Positions 51,012 through 59,764 of a stretch of DNA of 64,000 nt are shown piece by piece. Source of the stretch: an uncultured Oscillospiraceae bacterium (lineage in GTDB: Bacteria; Bacillota; Clostridia; Oscillospirales; Acutalibacteraceae); the NCBI GenBank assembly GCA_902465155.1, contig CABQLY010000005.1, positions 1-64,000 on the forward strand. The letters are read 5' to 3'. A program made the translations under genes and the position numbers. Below the pieces are notes generated by a model, which saw only the letters and a program-made list of their open reading frames with translations, was not told where the DNA came from and searched no databases. Position 1 is the first letter of the stretch. The number at the start of each line of letters is the position of its first letter.

Positions 51012-52606
51012 AAATTTTGCTGCGTAAGCAAATGGGCGAAATTTTTCGCAGCTATTATTACGACGCTAAAAAGAACAAGGCGCGCTCCAAGGCTGCTACC
51101 ACCGCTTACATGGTGCTGTTTGTGCTGCTTATGGTGCTGGTGCTGGGCGGAATGTTTACCCTGCTTTCGCTTTTTTTGTGCGGGGCAATGCTGGCCGCAA
51201 AAATGCAGTGGCTCTACTTTGCAATTATGGGGCTTTTGGCCATTTTGCTGGGCGTTTTTGGCAGCGTGTTTAACACCTACGCCGGGCTTTACTTGGCAAA
51301 GGATAACGACCAGCTGCTTTCGTTGCCTATTCCGGCAAGGGATATTATTGCCTCGCGCCTGTTAAGCGTTTACCTAATGGGGCTGCTGTATTCCGGCGTT
51401 GTATTGCTGCCGGCCATTGTGGTTTACTGGTTTTTGGCGCCCTTTAGCTTGGCTGCGCTGCTGGCGCCGCTGTGGTTTTTGGTGCTAATTTCGGTTTTTG
51501 TGCTAACGCTTTCCTGTCTATTGGGCTTTGTGGTGGCAAAAATCAGCTTAAAGCTTAAAAATAAAAGCTTTATTACGGTGTTGGTTTCGCTTTTGTTTTT
51601 TGGCGCCTACTACTTTTTTTACTTTAAAGCGCAAACCCTTATTGAGCAGCTGCTGGCCAACCTTGCGGCTTACGGCGGCGCCATTCAGGGCAGCGCCTAC
51701 CCAATTTATTTAATTGGCAAAGCCGGGGAGGGCAATTTACCCGCTGTGTTAACGGTTTCGGCCGTTGTGCTGGCGTTGTTTGCCCTTACCTGGCGGCTGC
51801 TTGCCCGCAGCTTTATTAAAATTGCAACCACGCCGGGCGGCGCGGCCAAGCGGGCGGTTAAAGGCGGCGTTGCCCAAAGGCAAAAAGCCGTTAACGGCGC
51901 GCTTTTTGGCAAAGAGGTTCGGCGCTTTACCTCCAGCGCGAATTATATGTTAAACTGCGGGTTTGGCATTTTGTTTTGCCCCGTAGGCGGGGTAATGTTT
52001 TTGCTAAAGGGCAAGGACCTTGTTACCGTTTTGCAAATGGCGCTGGGGCTGCGGGCCAATACGGTGCCCGTGCTGCTGGCCGGGGTTATTTGCCTGCTTT
52101 CGGTAATGAACAACATGGCGGCGCCCTCAATTTCGTTAGAGGGCAAAACCCTTTGGCAGCTGCAAAGCCTGCCGGTACGCCCGTGGCAGGTTTTAAGGGC
52201 TAAGCTGCGGCTGCAGCTTGCCTTTACGGCGGTGCCCGTTTTGTTTTGCCTGCTTTGCACGCTGGCTGCTTACCGCTACACGCCGCTGCAGTTTGTGCTA
52301 ACCGCTTTGGCGGTGCTGCTTTTTGTGCTGCTGGCCGCACTGTTCGATTTATTTTTGGGGCTAAAAATGCCCAACCTTACCTGGACCAGCGAAACAACGC
52401 CTATAAAGCAAAGCGCCAGCGTTGCATTGGCGCTGCTGGCCGGCTTTGTGTACCCGGTGTTGGTGCTGGCGGGCTACTTTTTGCTAAGCGGCTTTATTGG
52501 CGGCACGGTTTATTTGGGGCTTGTGGCGCTGCTGAACCTGGCTCTTAGCTTGCCGCTTTTTTGCTGGCTTAAACGCCGGGGCGGGGCAGTTTTTGCCGCG
52601 TTGTAG
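51005..52606 (+). CDS. ABC transporter permease, large exporter type
   Basis: The 533-residue integral membrane protein has about twelve hydrophobic segments and a central cytosolic loop rich in basic residues (about 275-300). It overlaps the ATPase gene. The pattern (KDNDQLLSLPIPARDIIASRLL near residue 100, quoted in part) is typical of putative ABC exporter permeases in Clostridia. The substrate is unknown; the TetR and LiaF-like neighbours suggest an envelope-active compound. Confidence 0.85.
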   Translation: MLKILLRKQMGEIFRSYYYDAKKNKARSKAATTAYMVLFVLLMVLVLGGMFTLLSLFLCGAMLAAKMQWLYFAIMGLLAILLGVFGSVFNTYAGLYLAKDNDQLLSLPIPARDIIASRLLSVYLMGLLYSGVVLLPAIVVYWFLAPFSLAALLAPLWFLVLISVFVLTLSCLLGFVVAKISLKLKNKSFITVLVSLLFFGAYYFFYFKAQTLIEQLLANLAAYGGAIQGSAYPIYLIGKAGEGNLPAVLTVSAVVLALFALTWRLLARSFIKIATTPGGAAKRAVKGGVAQRQKAVNGALFGKEVRRFTSSANYMLNCGFGILFCPVGGVMFLLKGKDLVTVLQMALGLRANTVPVLLAGVICLLSVMNNMAAPSISLEGKTLWQLQSLPVRPWQVLRAKLRLQLAFTAVPVLFCLLCTLAAYRYTPLQFVLTALAVLLFVLLAALFDLFLGLKMPNLTWTSETTPIKQSASVALALLAGFVYPVLVLAGYFLLSGFIGGTVYLGLVALLNLALSLPLFCWLKRRGGAVFAAL

Positions 52607-52745
52607 AAAAACGCCAAAAAGGCGGTGCTGCTTAACGCAAGGCAAGGGTTATTGGCTCCCTTAAGGCAAACGGCTGGGGCTATTTAACGCAGCGTGCGCA
52701 GCTAAACAACAATTTTAAAGCAAAAATTTAAGTGCAAGCCTTGTA

Positions 52746-52783
52746 AAAAGCTGCGGTAATCCGTTAAGATTACCGCAGCTTTT
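52746..52783 (+). terminator. Terminator of the TetR-ABC operon
   Basis: AAAAGCTGCGGTAATC (52746-52761) pairs exactly with GATTACCGCAGCTTTT (52768-52783) around a six-base loop. Confidence 0.9.
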
Positions 52784-52892
52784 GCCGCACACACCTGTAA
52801 ATTTGCTCTTTTTAAAATTCTGCCGCCTAAAAGGGCAAAACAACAGCTCTTTTGTTAGTTGTTTTTTAAAGCCACCGGTTTAACTTAAAAAC

Positions 52893-52920
52893 GCCGCACG
52901 AATTTTCGTGCGGCATTTTT
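52893..52920. terminator. Bidirectional terminator before the YczE-type gene end
   Basis: GCCGCACGAA pairs with TTCGTGCGGC and is followed by ATTTTT on the plus strand and GTTTTTAAG on the minus strand. Confidence 0.85.
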
Positions 52921-52993
52921 ATCAGCGCAGTTTTTTATCAGTGGCGTTTTATGCCCGGCGGGTAAAAGCGGCAGGATTTTTGGAGCTTAGTTT

Positions 52994-53623
52994 TTAAACC
53001 CGTTTGGGTAAAATAAATTTTTGAATAATGGCCGAAAAAAACTGCACAAACGGCCCCAACCCAAACATTAAAACAACCGTGCCAAGGCCGGTTTGCGCCT
53101 TGCAAAGCAGCATTATTAGCACCATAACAGAATCTAACAGCACCCGCAGCCAAAAGTATTTTATTTTGGGAAAATGGTCGTGCAAATACAGCGGCAGCGC
53201 GTCGTAAGGGGAAACGTCCAAATCGGCACATTGGTAAAGCGCCAAACCAAAGGATATGGTAAGAACGCCCCCAATTAAAATGGCCAGCCGCGGCAGTAAT
53301 GCAGACGGGAACCCCACCGCTTTGGCAAAAATGGGCATAAAAAAGTCTACTACATAGCAAAGCAAAAACCAATTAATAAAGGTGCCAATGTTAATGTAAC
53401 GCCGGCCCCAAAGCAAAAGGGCAATAAACAGCACGGTGTTTAGGCAAAGGGTAAACAGGGTGTAGGGCACGCCTAAAGCGCCGGCCAAGGCCATGCAGCC
53501 GCCGTTAAAGGGGTCTATTCCAAAGGCGGCCGATTTTATAAAGGCAACGCCAACCCCAATAACAAAATTGCCAAGCAGGCAAAGCAGCGTTTTTAATCCG
53601 GTGGTTTTTAAAAATAGTTTCAT
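52994..53623 (-). CDS. YczE/YitT-family integral membrane protein
   Basis: The 209-residue protein has five or six helices and the family features GVAFIKSAAFGIDPFNGG and YQCADLDVSPYDALPLYL. The DPF and SPYD motifs within membrane loops are typical of YczE. The function of the family is not established. CGGAG precedes the ATG. It is monocistronic. Confidence 0.85.
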   Translation of the reverse strand: MKLFLKTTGLKTLLCLLGNFVIGVGVAFIKSAAFGIDPFNGGCMALAGALGVPYTLFTLCLNTVLFIALLLWGRRYINIGTFINWFLLCYVVDFFMPIFAKAVGFPSALLPRLAILIGGVLTISFGLALYQCADLDVSPYDALPLYLHDHFPKIKYFWLRVLLDSVMVLIMLLCKAQTGLGTVVLMFGLGPFVQFFSAIIQKFILPKRV

Positions 53624-53695
53624 TCGAACTCCGTTTGCAAAGCGGCGTAAAGCCCTGTGTTTTACTTTGCAGAATTTAAAAATTAAAGGTTAAGA

Positions 53696-53775
53696 GCTGC
53701 ACAACAAATAAGGGCAGCACAACAAAAAAAGCAGCACAACAAAAGGGCAGTGCAATAAAAGGGCAGTGCAGCAAA
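53696..53775. repeat. Degenerate repeat, 16-18 bp period
   Basis: Units like GGCAGCACAACAAAAGG have their GCxGxxC kernels at 53696, 53714, 53731, 53747 and 53763. The array lies between the YczE-type gene start and the gapA terminator. Confidence 0.8.
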
Positions 53776-53802
53776 AAACCGGCGCCTTGCGGCACCGGCT
53801 TT
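53774..53802 (-). terminator. Terminator of gapA
   Basis: On the minus strand CCGGTGCC, loop GCAA, GGCGCCGG is followed by six T. Confidence 0.85.
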
Positions 53803-53828
53803 TGCAATGCTATACCGTAATGCAAAAA

Positions 53829-54839
53829 TTAGATTTCGGCAAAATACTTAATGGTGCGAACCATTTGGCTGGTGTAGCTGTTTTCGTTGTCGTACCAAGA
53901 AACAACCTGTACCTGGTAAGTGTCGTCGTCAATCTTGGTAACCATGGTCTGGGTAGCGTCAAACAGCGAACCGTAGGTAATACCAATAATGTCGCTGGAA
54001 ACCAACGGCTCCTCGGTGTAACCGAAGGAAGCGGAGGAAGCAGCCTTCATAGCGGCGTTAATGCCCTCAACGGTAACATCCTTGCCCTTAACAACGGCTA
54101 CTAAAATGGTGGTAGAACCGGTAGGAACCGGAACACGCTGAGCAGAACCAATAAGCTTGCCGTTTAATTCCGGAATAACCAGGCCAATTGCTTTTGCAGC
54201 ACCGGTGGAGTTCGGAACAATGTTAACAGCAGCAGCACGGGCACGGCGCAGGTCGCCTTTTCTGTGCGGGCCGTCTAATACCATCTGGTCGCCGGTAAAG
54301 GCGTGAACGGTGGTCATAATACCGCTCTGAATGGGGGCGTATTTGTTTAAAGTATCGGCCATGGGGGCTAAGCAGTTGGTGGTGCAGGATGCCGCAGAAA
54401 TAATTTTATCGCTGGCGTCCAGAGTTTTTTCGTTAACGCTGAAAACAATGGTTTTCAGGTCTTTACCGGCCGGGGCAGAAATAACTACCTTTTTGGCGCC
54501 GGCGTCAATGTGGGCCTGAGCCTTGTCTTTAGAGGTGTAAAAACCGGTGCACTCTAAAACAACATCTACGCCAATTTCGCCCCAAGGCAGGTCGGCAGCG
54601 TTTTTCTCGGCATAAATCTTAATTTTTTTACCGTCAACGGTAATGCTGTCCTCATCGGCGGTAACCTTGTCGGCTAAAGCATATCTGCCCTGGGCAGAAT
54701 CGTACTTTAACAGGTGCGCCAGCATGCTCGGGCTGGTTAAGTCGTTAATTGCAACAACCTCGTACCCTTCTGCACCAAACATCTGACGGAAAGCCAGACG
54801 GCCGATGCGGCCAAAACCATTAATAGCAACTTTTACCAT
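53829..54839 (-). CDS. gapA: Glyceraldehyde-3-phosphate dehydrogenase
   Basis: The 336-residue glycolytic enzyme oxidises glyceraldehyde 3-phosphate. VAINGFGRIGRLAFR is the NAD-binding start, D33 favours NAD+, and the catalytic pair is C152 (SAASCTTNCLAP) and H179. AGGAGG precedes the ATG. Codon use here is more C-rich than elsewhere (many AAC, ACC, ATC), as expected of a highly expressed gene. It is monocistronic, without pgk or tpi beside it. Confidence 0.98.
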   Translation of the reverse strand: MVKVAINGFGRIGRLAFRQMFGAEGYEVVAINDLTSPSMLAHLLKYDSAQGRYALADKVTADEDSITVDGKKIKIYAEKNAADLPWGEIGVDVVLECTGFYTSKDKAQAHIDAGAKKVVISAPAGKDLKTIVFSVNEKTLDASDKIISAASCTTNCLAPMADTLNKYAPIQSGIMTTVHAFTGDQMVLDGPHRKGDLRRARAAAVNIVPNSTGAAKAIGLVIPELNGKLIGSAQRVPVPTGSTTILVAVVKGKDVTVEGINAAMKAASSASFGYTEEPLVSSDIIGITYGSLFDATQTMVTKIDDDTYQVQVVSWYDNENSYTSQMVRTIKYFAEI

Positions 54840-54871
54840 AATTAAAAGCCTCCTAAAAATATACTTTAATT

Positions 54872-54900
54872 ATTTTAACCCTTTTTGTTCCATTTTGCAA
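54872..54900 (-). promoter_or_regulatory. Promoter of gapA
   Basis: On the minus strand TTGCAA (54900-54895), 17 bp and TAAAAT (54877-54872). Confidence 0.75.
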
Positions 54901-55076
54901 GAACTTTGTTTAAAAATTAACTAACAATTTTCAATTTCCGCCAATTTTCATGTAAAACGGCAAAATATGCTTTGTTTTTTAAAATAAAATAGTGCAGTTA
55001 AACAACGGTTTTTTCGGTGATGCAAGCACCCTGCGCCAAACGGCTGAAAAGTTACGAAAAAATTTAGCCAAAATCC

Positions 55077-55105
55077 GTGACAAACGGGCTGAAATCTGTT
55101 ATACT
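55077..55105 (+). promoter_or_regulatory. Promoter of polA
   Basis: GTGACA (55077-55082), 17 bp and TATACT (55100-55105). Confidence 0.75.
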
Positions 55106-55211
55106 ATACTTAATATACTGTGTAACGCTGTATAAATATTTGTATGCTGCTGAAAATTACGGCGTTTAGCAAAACAATTGCAGTAAGCTAAATGGTAATA
55201 GGGTGAAATTT

Positions 55212-57755
55212 ATGAAGCTTTTGGCGCTGGACGGAAACAGCATTGTAAACCGTGCTTTTTACGGCATTAAATTGCTGACTACAAAGGACGGGCGGTTTAC
55301 CAACGCTATTTTTGGATTTATGAACATTTTAAACAGCCTGTTAGAGCGCGAGCAGCCCGACGCGGTTGCCGTTGCCTTTGATTTGCGGGCCCCAACCTTT
55401 CGCCACAAAATGTACGGCGATTACAAAACCGGCCGCAAGCCCATGCCGCCCGAGCTGGCGGGGCAGCTGCAGCCGTTAAAGGAGCTGCTAACCGCTTTGG
55501 GCTACCACTGCGTGGAGCAGGAGGGCTACGAAGCCGACGATATTTTAGGCACTTTAAGCCTTGCCGCCGAGCAAAGCGGCAACACCTGTGTAATTTCTAC
55601 CGGCGACCGAGACAGCCTGCAGCTAATTTCTAAAGCAACTACGGTGTTGCTGGCGGCCACCAAAATGGGTCGGCCCGAAATTACCGTGTATAACGAAGAA
55701 ACGCTGCTTGAAAAATACGGCCTAACCCCGCCGGAGATGATTGAGCTAAAGGCCTTAATGGGGGACGCGAGCGACCGTATTCCGGGGGTTGCCGGCGTGG
55801 GGGAAAAAACCGCGCTGGATTTAATTACCCGTTTTCACAGTATTGATTACATTTACAGCCATTTGCCGGAGCTAGAAATTCGCGAGGCGGTGCGCGGCAA
55901 GCTTTTAGCGGGGAAGGAGAGCGCCTATTTAAGCAAGACCCTTGGCACCATTTGCCGCGAGGTGCCTGTTAGCCGCAATTTAGAGGATTACCGCATTGCC
56001 AAAAGAAACGACACCAAAGCGGCGGCGCTGCTGCGCAGCCTTGAATTTTACAAGCTTTTGGAAAAGCTGGGTTTAAACAGTGTACCCGAGGTACAAGCCC
56101 CGGCCGTGGCAGCGGCGCAAAGCTTTACGGTGGTAGAGGGGGCCGATTTTGCCCCCGAAAACGGGGAGCTTGCCGTTTTAATAGAACAGCCGGGGCAGGG
56201 CGAATTTGCCGCCGGCTGCGCCGGTAAGGTTTGCCGGCTGAGCGAGCAGCAGGCAAACCAGCTGCTGCAAAGCGGCGCGCCGCTTTGCGTGCAGGATGTA
56301 AAAGCCCTTTACCACCGGTTGGGGGCAGCGGTTGCGTCGGCCAATATTTGTTTTGACCTTTCACTGGCCGGGTACCTTTGCGCACCCTCGGCCAGCTCTT
56401 ACGGGGCAGAGCGCCTGTACGAGCAGTATGTTACCGGGCAGCCGGAGCTAAAAACCAAGGACGAGCTGCTGCTGCAGGCGGCGCACGCCGTGCTGCTTAC
56501 CAAACGCCTGCAAAGCGAAATTGAGCAAAACAATATGCAAAGCCTGCTAACCGAAATTGAGATTCCCTTGGCGCTGACCTTAGCCGAGATGGAAAGCACC
56601 GGCTTTTTAATTGACCGCGACGGAATTCAAAAAATGTCGGCCGAGCTTAAGGTTAAAATTGCGGCGTTAGAGCAGGAAATTCACGCCCTTGCCGGGCACG
56701 ATTTTAACATAAAATCTCCCCAGCAGCTGGGTACGGTGCTGTTTGAGGAGCTGGACCTGCCCTTTAAGAAAAAAACCAGCCGTGGGTATTCCACCACGGC
56801 CGAGATTTTAGAAAAGCTGCGCAACAGCCACCCCATTATTCCGTTAATATTAGATTACCGGCGCCTAACAAAGTTAGAATCTACCTACTGCGTGGGGCTG
56901 TTAAAAGAGGTACAGCCGGACGGCCGTATTCACACCACCTTTAACCAAACCGAAACGCGTACCGGGCGCATTAGCTCCTTAGAGCCGAACCTGCAAAATA
57001 TTCCCGTAAAAAGCGCCGAGGGGCGGGAGCTTCGCCGCTACTTTTGCGCCGGGCCGGGCATGGTGTTAATTGATGCCGACTATTCGCAAATTGAATTGCG
57101 GGTGCTGGCGCATGTTGCCGACGATAAAAATATGCAGCAGGCTTTTAACGAAGGGGTAGATATTCACACCAAAACCGCCAGCGAGGTGTTTAATTTGCCG
57201 CCGGTGCTGGTAACCCCGCAAATGCGCCGCAGCGCAAAGGCCGTTAATTTTGGCATTGTGTACGGCATTGGCGCCTTTTCCTTAGCCGGGGATATTGGCG
57301 TAAGCCGGGCCGAGGCCGCCCGCTACATTGAAAGCTATTTTAAAACCTACCCTAAGGTACAAAAATACATGGAGCAAACGGTGGCGCAGGCGCATAAGGA
57401 CGGGTATGTAACAACCCTTTTTCACCGCCGGCGCTATTTGCCCGAGCTAAAAAGCAGCAACAAAAATTTAATTGCGTTTGGCGAAAGGGTTGCAAAAAAT
57501 ATGCCCATTCAGGGCACCGCGGCCGATATTATAAAGCTGGCCATGGTTCGGGTGCGCAACCGCTTGGTAAAAGAGCAGCTGAACGCGCGCATTATTTTGC
57601 AGGTGCACGATGAACTGATTATAGAATCCAGCGAGGCTGACGCCGAGCAAGCGGGCCAAATTTTAAAAACCGAGATGGAAAACGCCGTAAAGCTAAAGGT
57701 TGCCCTAACGGTAGATATGCACCGCGGCAAAACCTGGTTTGAGGCAAAGGAGTAA
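55212..57755 (+). CDS. polA: DNA polymerase I
   Basis: The 847-residue enzyme acts in repair and Okazaki fragment processing. The 5'-3' exonuclease domain is at about 1-290 (LALDGNSIVNRAFYG, GYEADDILGTL), a degenerate 3'-5' exonuclease-like domain at about 300-460, and the polymerase domain beyond, with DYSQIELRVLAH, KAVNFGIVYGIG and VHDELIIE. The exonuclease motifs with paired acidic residues are not recognisable in the middle domain, so proofreading is probably absent, as in Bacillus-type enzymes. AGGGTG serves the ATG at 55212. The YwlE-like gene follows 5 bp later. Confidence 0.96.
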   Translation: MKLLALDGNSIVNRAFYGIKLLTTKDGRFTNAIFGFMNILNSLLEREQPDAVAVAFDLRAPTFRHKMYGDYKTGRKPMPPELAGQLQPLKELLTALGYHCVEQEGYEADDILGTLSLAAEQSGNTCVISTGDRDSLQLISKATTVLLAATKMGRPEITVYNEETLLEKYGLTPPEMIELKALMGDASDRIPGVAGVGEKTALDLITRFHSIDYIYSHLPELEIREAVRGKLLAGKESAYLSKTLGTICREVPVSRNLEDYRIAKRNDTKAAALLRSLEFYKLLEKLGLNSVPEVQAPAVAAAQSFTVVEGADFAPENGELAVLIEQPGQGEFAAGCAGKVCRLSEQQANQLLQSGAPLCVQDVKALYHRLGAAVASANICFDLSLAGYLCAPSASSYGAERLYEQYVTGQPELKTKDELLLQAAHAVLLTKRLQSEIEQNNMQSLLTEIEIPLALTLAEMESTGFLIDRDGIQKMSAELKVKIAALEQEIHALAGHDFNIKSPQQLGTVLFEELDLPFKKKTSRGYSTTAEILEKLRNSHPIIPLILDYRRLTKLESTYCVGLLKEVQPDGRIHTTFNQTETRTGRISSLEPNLQNIPVKSAEGRELRRYFCAGPGMVLIDADYSQIELRVLAHVADDKNMQQAFNEGVDIHTKTASEVFNLPPVLVTPQMRRSAKAVNFGIVYGIGAFSLAGDIGVSRAEAARYIESYFKTYPKVQKYMEQTVAQAHKDGYVTTLFHRRRYLPELKSSNKNLIAFGERVAKNMPIQGTAADIIKLAMVRVRNRLVKEQLNARIILQVHDELIIESSEADAEQAGQILKTEMENAVKLKVALTVDMHRGKTWFEAKE

Positions 57756-57760
57756 CCAAT

Positions 57761-58186
57761 ATGCAGCAAATTTTATTTGTTTGTACCGGCAACACCTGCC
57801 GCAGCCCAATGGCAATGGCCATTTTAAATAGCCTTGTAAAGCAGGGCAAGGTGCAAAATGTTACGGCGCAAAGCGCCGGGCTTTACGCCACCGGCGAGCC
57901 GGCCGGCCAAAACACGGTAGCCGTGTTGAAAAACCACGGTATTGTGCTGCAAAATTACCGCTCAAAGCCCCTAACCAACGAGCTGATTTTGCAAAGCAGC
58001 AAAATTTACGCTATGACGCCGCAGCACCGGCAAATGCTGCTGCAATACGGCGTTTTGCCCGAAAAGGTTTTGGTGCTGGGCGGCGGTATTGCCGACCCGT
58101 ACGGCGGGGATCTTGCCGTTTACGAAGCCTGCTTTAACCAAATTTACCAAAGTGTATGCAGCGCCTTTGGGGTGCCGAATGATTGA
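57761..58186 (+). CDS. ywlE: Low-molecular-weight phosphatase, YwlE (protein arginine phosphatase) type
   Basis: The 141-residue enzyme has the P-loop CTGNTCRS at residues 8-15 and the general acid D112 in DPYGGD. A Thr at loop position five (T12) is the feature that separates YwlE arginine phosphatases from tyrosine phosphatases, which usually have Ile or Leu there. The substrate assignment rests on that residue. It lies between polA and rimI, with 8-bp overlap into rimI. Confidence 0.87.
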   Translation: MQQILFVCTGNTCRSPMAMAILNSLVKQGKVQNVTAQSAGLYATGEPAGQNTVAVLKNHGIVLQNYRSKPLTNELILQSSKIYAMTPQHRQMLLQYGVLPEKVLVLGGGIADPYGGDLAVYEACFNQIYQSVCSAFGVPND

Positions 58187-58613
58187 GCGGGTAACCAACC
58201 TTGGCGCTTCGGCCGGGGAGATTGCTAAAATAGAGCGGCACTGCTTTGCCCACCCCTGGACGCAAAAGCAGATTGCCGAAACCTTAAACGGCGTGTTTTT
58301 TATTGCCCGTGCCCCCGGCGGGGCCGCCGTTGGCTACGCCGGAATGACGGTTGTTTTAGACGAAGCCTATGTAACCAACATTGCCGTGCTGCCAAGCTGC
58401 CGCCGGCGGGGCATTGGTGAGCGGCTGCTGCAAAGTATGCTGGCCTATTGCGCCGAGCAGGGCTGCGCCTTTTTAAGCTTAGAGGTGCGGCAAAGCAATT
58501 TTGCGGCACAAAATCTTTACAAAAAATATTTATTTTCGCCCGTGGGCGAGCGGAAAAATTATTATTCCGAGCCTGTGGAAAACGCAATTTTAATGACGAG
58601 GTATTTTAAATGA
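58179..58613 (+). CDS. rimI: Ribosomal protein S18-alanine N-acetyltransferase
   Basis: The 144-residue GNAT enzyme carries EAYVTNIAVLPSCRRRGIGERLL with the acetyl-CoA loop and the RimI marker LEVRQSNFAAQNLYKKY in part. It acetylates the N-terminus of S18. The ATG at 58179 overlaps the phosphatase gene and has GGGG 6 bp upstream. Its stop overlaps the tsaD start, a common pairing; tsaB and tsaE, which often precede rimI, are not here. Confidence 0.9.
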   Translation: MIERVTNLGASAGEIAKIERHCFAHPWTQKQIAETLNGVFFIARAPGGAAVGYAGMTVVLDEAYVTNIAVLPSCRRRGIGERLLQSMLAYCAEQGCAFLSLEVRQSNFAAQNLYKKYLFSPVGERKNYYSEPVENAILMTRYFK

Positions 58614-59626
58614 ACCCTGAAAAAATAATTCTGGCAATTGAAAGCTCTTGTGACGAAACAGCCGTTGCCGTAGTGCAGGGGCGCACGGTACGAAGCAGCG
58701 TGGTTGCCAGCCAGGTAGAGGAGCACAAGCTGTACGGCGGCGTGGTGCCCGAAATTGCCTCGCGCCGGCACTGCGAGTGCATTTACAGCTTAACCGAGCA
58801 GGCCCTGCAGCAGGCCGGGTTAACGCGGCAGCAAATTAACGCGGTTGCCGTAACCTGCGCGCCGGGGCTAATTGGCGCGTTGCTGGTGGGGGTTAACTTT
58901 GCTAAGGGTTTGGCGTATTCCTTGGGCGTTCCGCTTATTCCGGTGCACCACCTGCGGGCGCATATTGCGGCCAACTATTTAACCCACCCGGCGCTAAAGC
59001 CGCCGTTTTTGTGCTTAATGGTTTCGGGGGGGAATACCGTAATTGCCGAGATTGCCGATTACACCAAGTTTAAAATTTTGGCCCGCACGCGAGATGACGC
59101 TGCCGGCGAGTGTATGGATAAAGCGGCTCGCGCCATGGGCCTGCCGTATCCGGGCGGTATTTCGCTGGATAAAATTGCAACCGTTGCCGATTATAAAAAA
59201 TATCCGCTGCCGTACCCTAAGGTAGAGGGCAGCGAGTTTGATTTTAGCTTTTCGGGGCTTAAAACAGCCGTAGTAAACGCCGTTCACCACGCCGAGCAGA
59301 CCGGCCGGCCGGTAGAGGTGCCGGTGCTGGCCGCTACGGTGCGCCGCCGCGTTTGCGATATGCTGCTGCATTCTACCTTAACAATTGCCGAACGCTGCGG
59401 TTACCAAAAAATTGCCGTGGCCGGCGGTGTTTCGGCCAACAGCGAGCTGCGCAGCCGTTTAAAGCAGGAATGTGCAAAGCGCGGGTACATCCTTTATTTG
59501 CCCGATTTGGCCTATTGCGGAGATAACGCCGCCATGGTTGGCGCTCAGGCCGCCTACGAGCCGGAGCAAACAAACTTTTTAGGGCTAAACGCCGTTGCCA
59601 CCATGCCGTTGGACGCCGATTTTTAG
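58610..59626 (+). CDS. tsaD: tRNA N6-threonylcarbamoyladenosine synthase, TsaD
   Basis: The 338-residue ASKHA protein transfers the threonylcarbamoyl group to A37 of ANN-decoding tRNAs. It starts ILAIESSCDETAVAVV, with the metal-binding HHLRAHIAA and KTAVVNAVHH and a C-terminal YCGDNAAMVG. It overlaps rimI by 4 bp (ATGA). It needs TsaB and TsaE, not encoded in the window. TcdA, which cyclises the product, is encoded 1 kb downstream. Confidence 0.97.
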   Translation: MNPEKIILAIESSCDETAVAVVQGRTVRSSVVASQVEEHKLYGGVVPEIASRRHCECIYSLTEQALQQAGLTRQQINAVAVTCAPGLIGALLVGVNFAKGLAYSLGVPLIPVHHLRAHIAANYLTHPALKPPFLCLMVSGGNTVIAEIADYTKFKILARTRDDAAGECMDKAARAMGLPYPGGISLDKIATVADYKKYPLPYPKVEGSEFDFSFSGLKTAVVNAVHHAEQTGRPVEVPVLAATVRRRVCDMLLHSTLTIAERCGYQKIAVAGGVSANSELRSRLKQECAKRGYILYLPDLAYCGDNAAMVGAQAAYEPEQTNFLGLNAVATMPLDADF

Positions 59627-59764
59627 CCAAAAGAATTTTTGCTAAATTGGTTGCCGGCCTGTGCCACGGCTTGTAAAAATGTAACCGCTTTGCTTAAACC
59701 GGCAAGCTTTAAAAATTTTAGCCAATTGCTTTGGCTCTAACAGCCCAAAAAGAAGGAATAAATT

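Larger units (their letters stand above)
52607..52993. other. Convergent gap after the ABC operon
   Basis: No gene is supported. Two strong terminators (52746-52783 and 52893-52920) are the only structure seen. Confidence 0.6.
54840..55211. other. Divergent gap between gapA and polA
   Basis: No gene is supported. It holds the gapA promoter (54872-54900) and the polA promoter (55077-55105); the 170 bp between are AT-rich with no clear structure. Confidence 0.6.
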
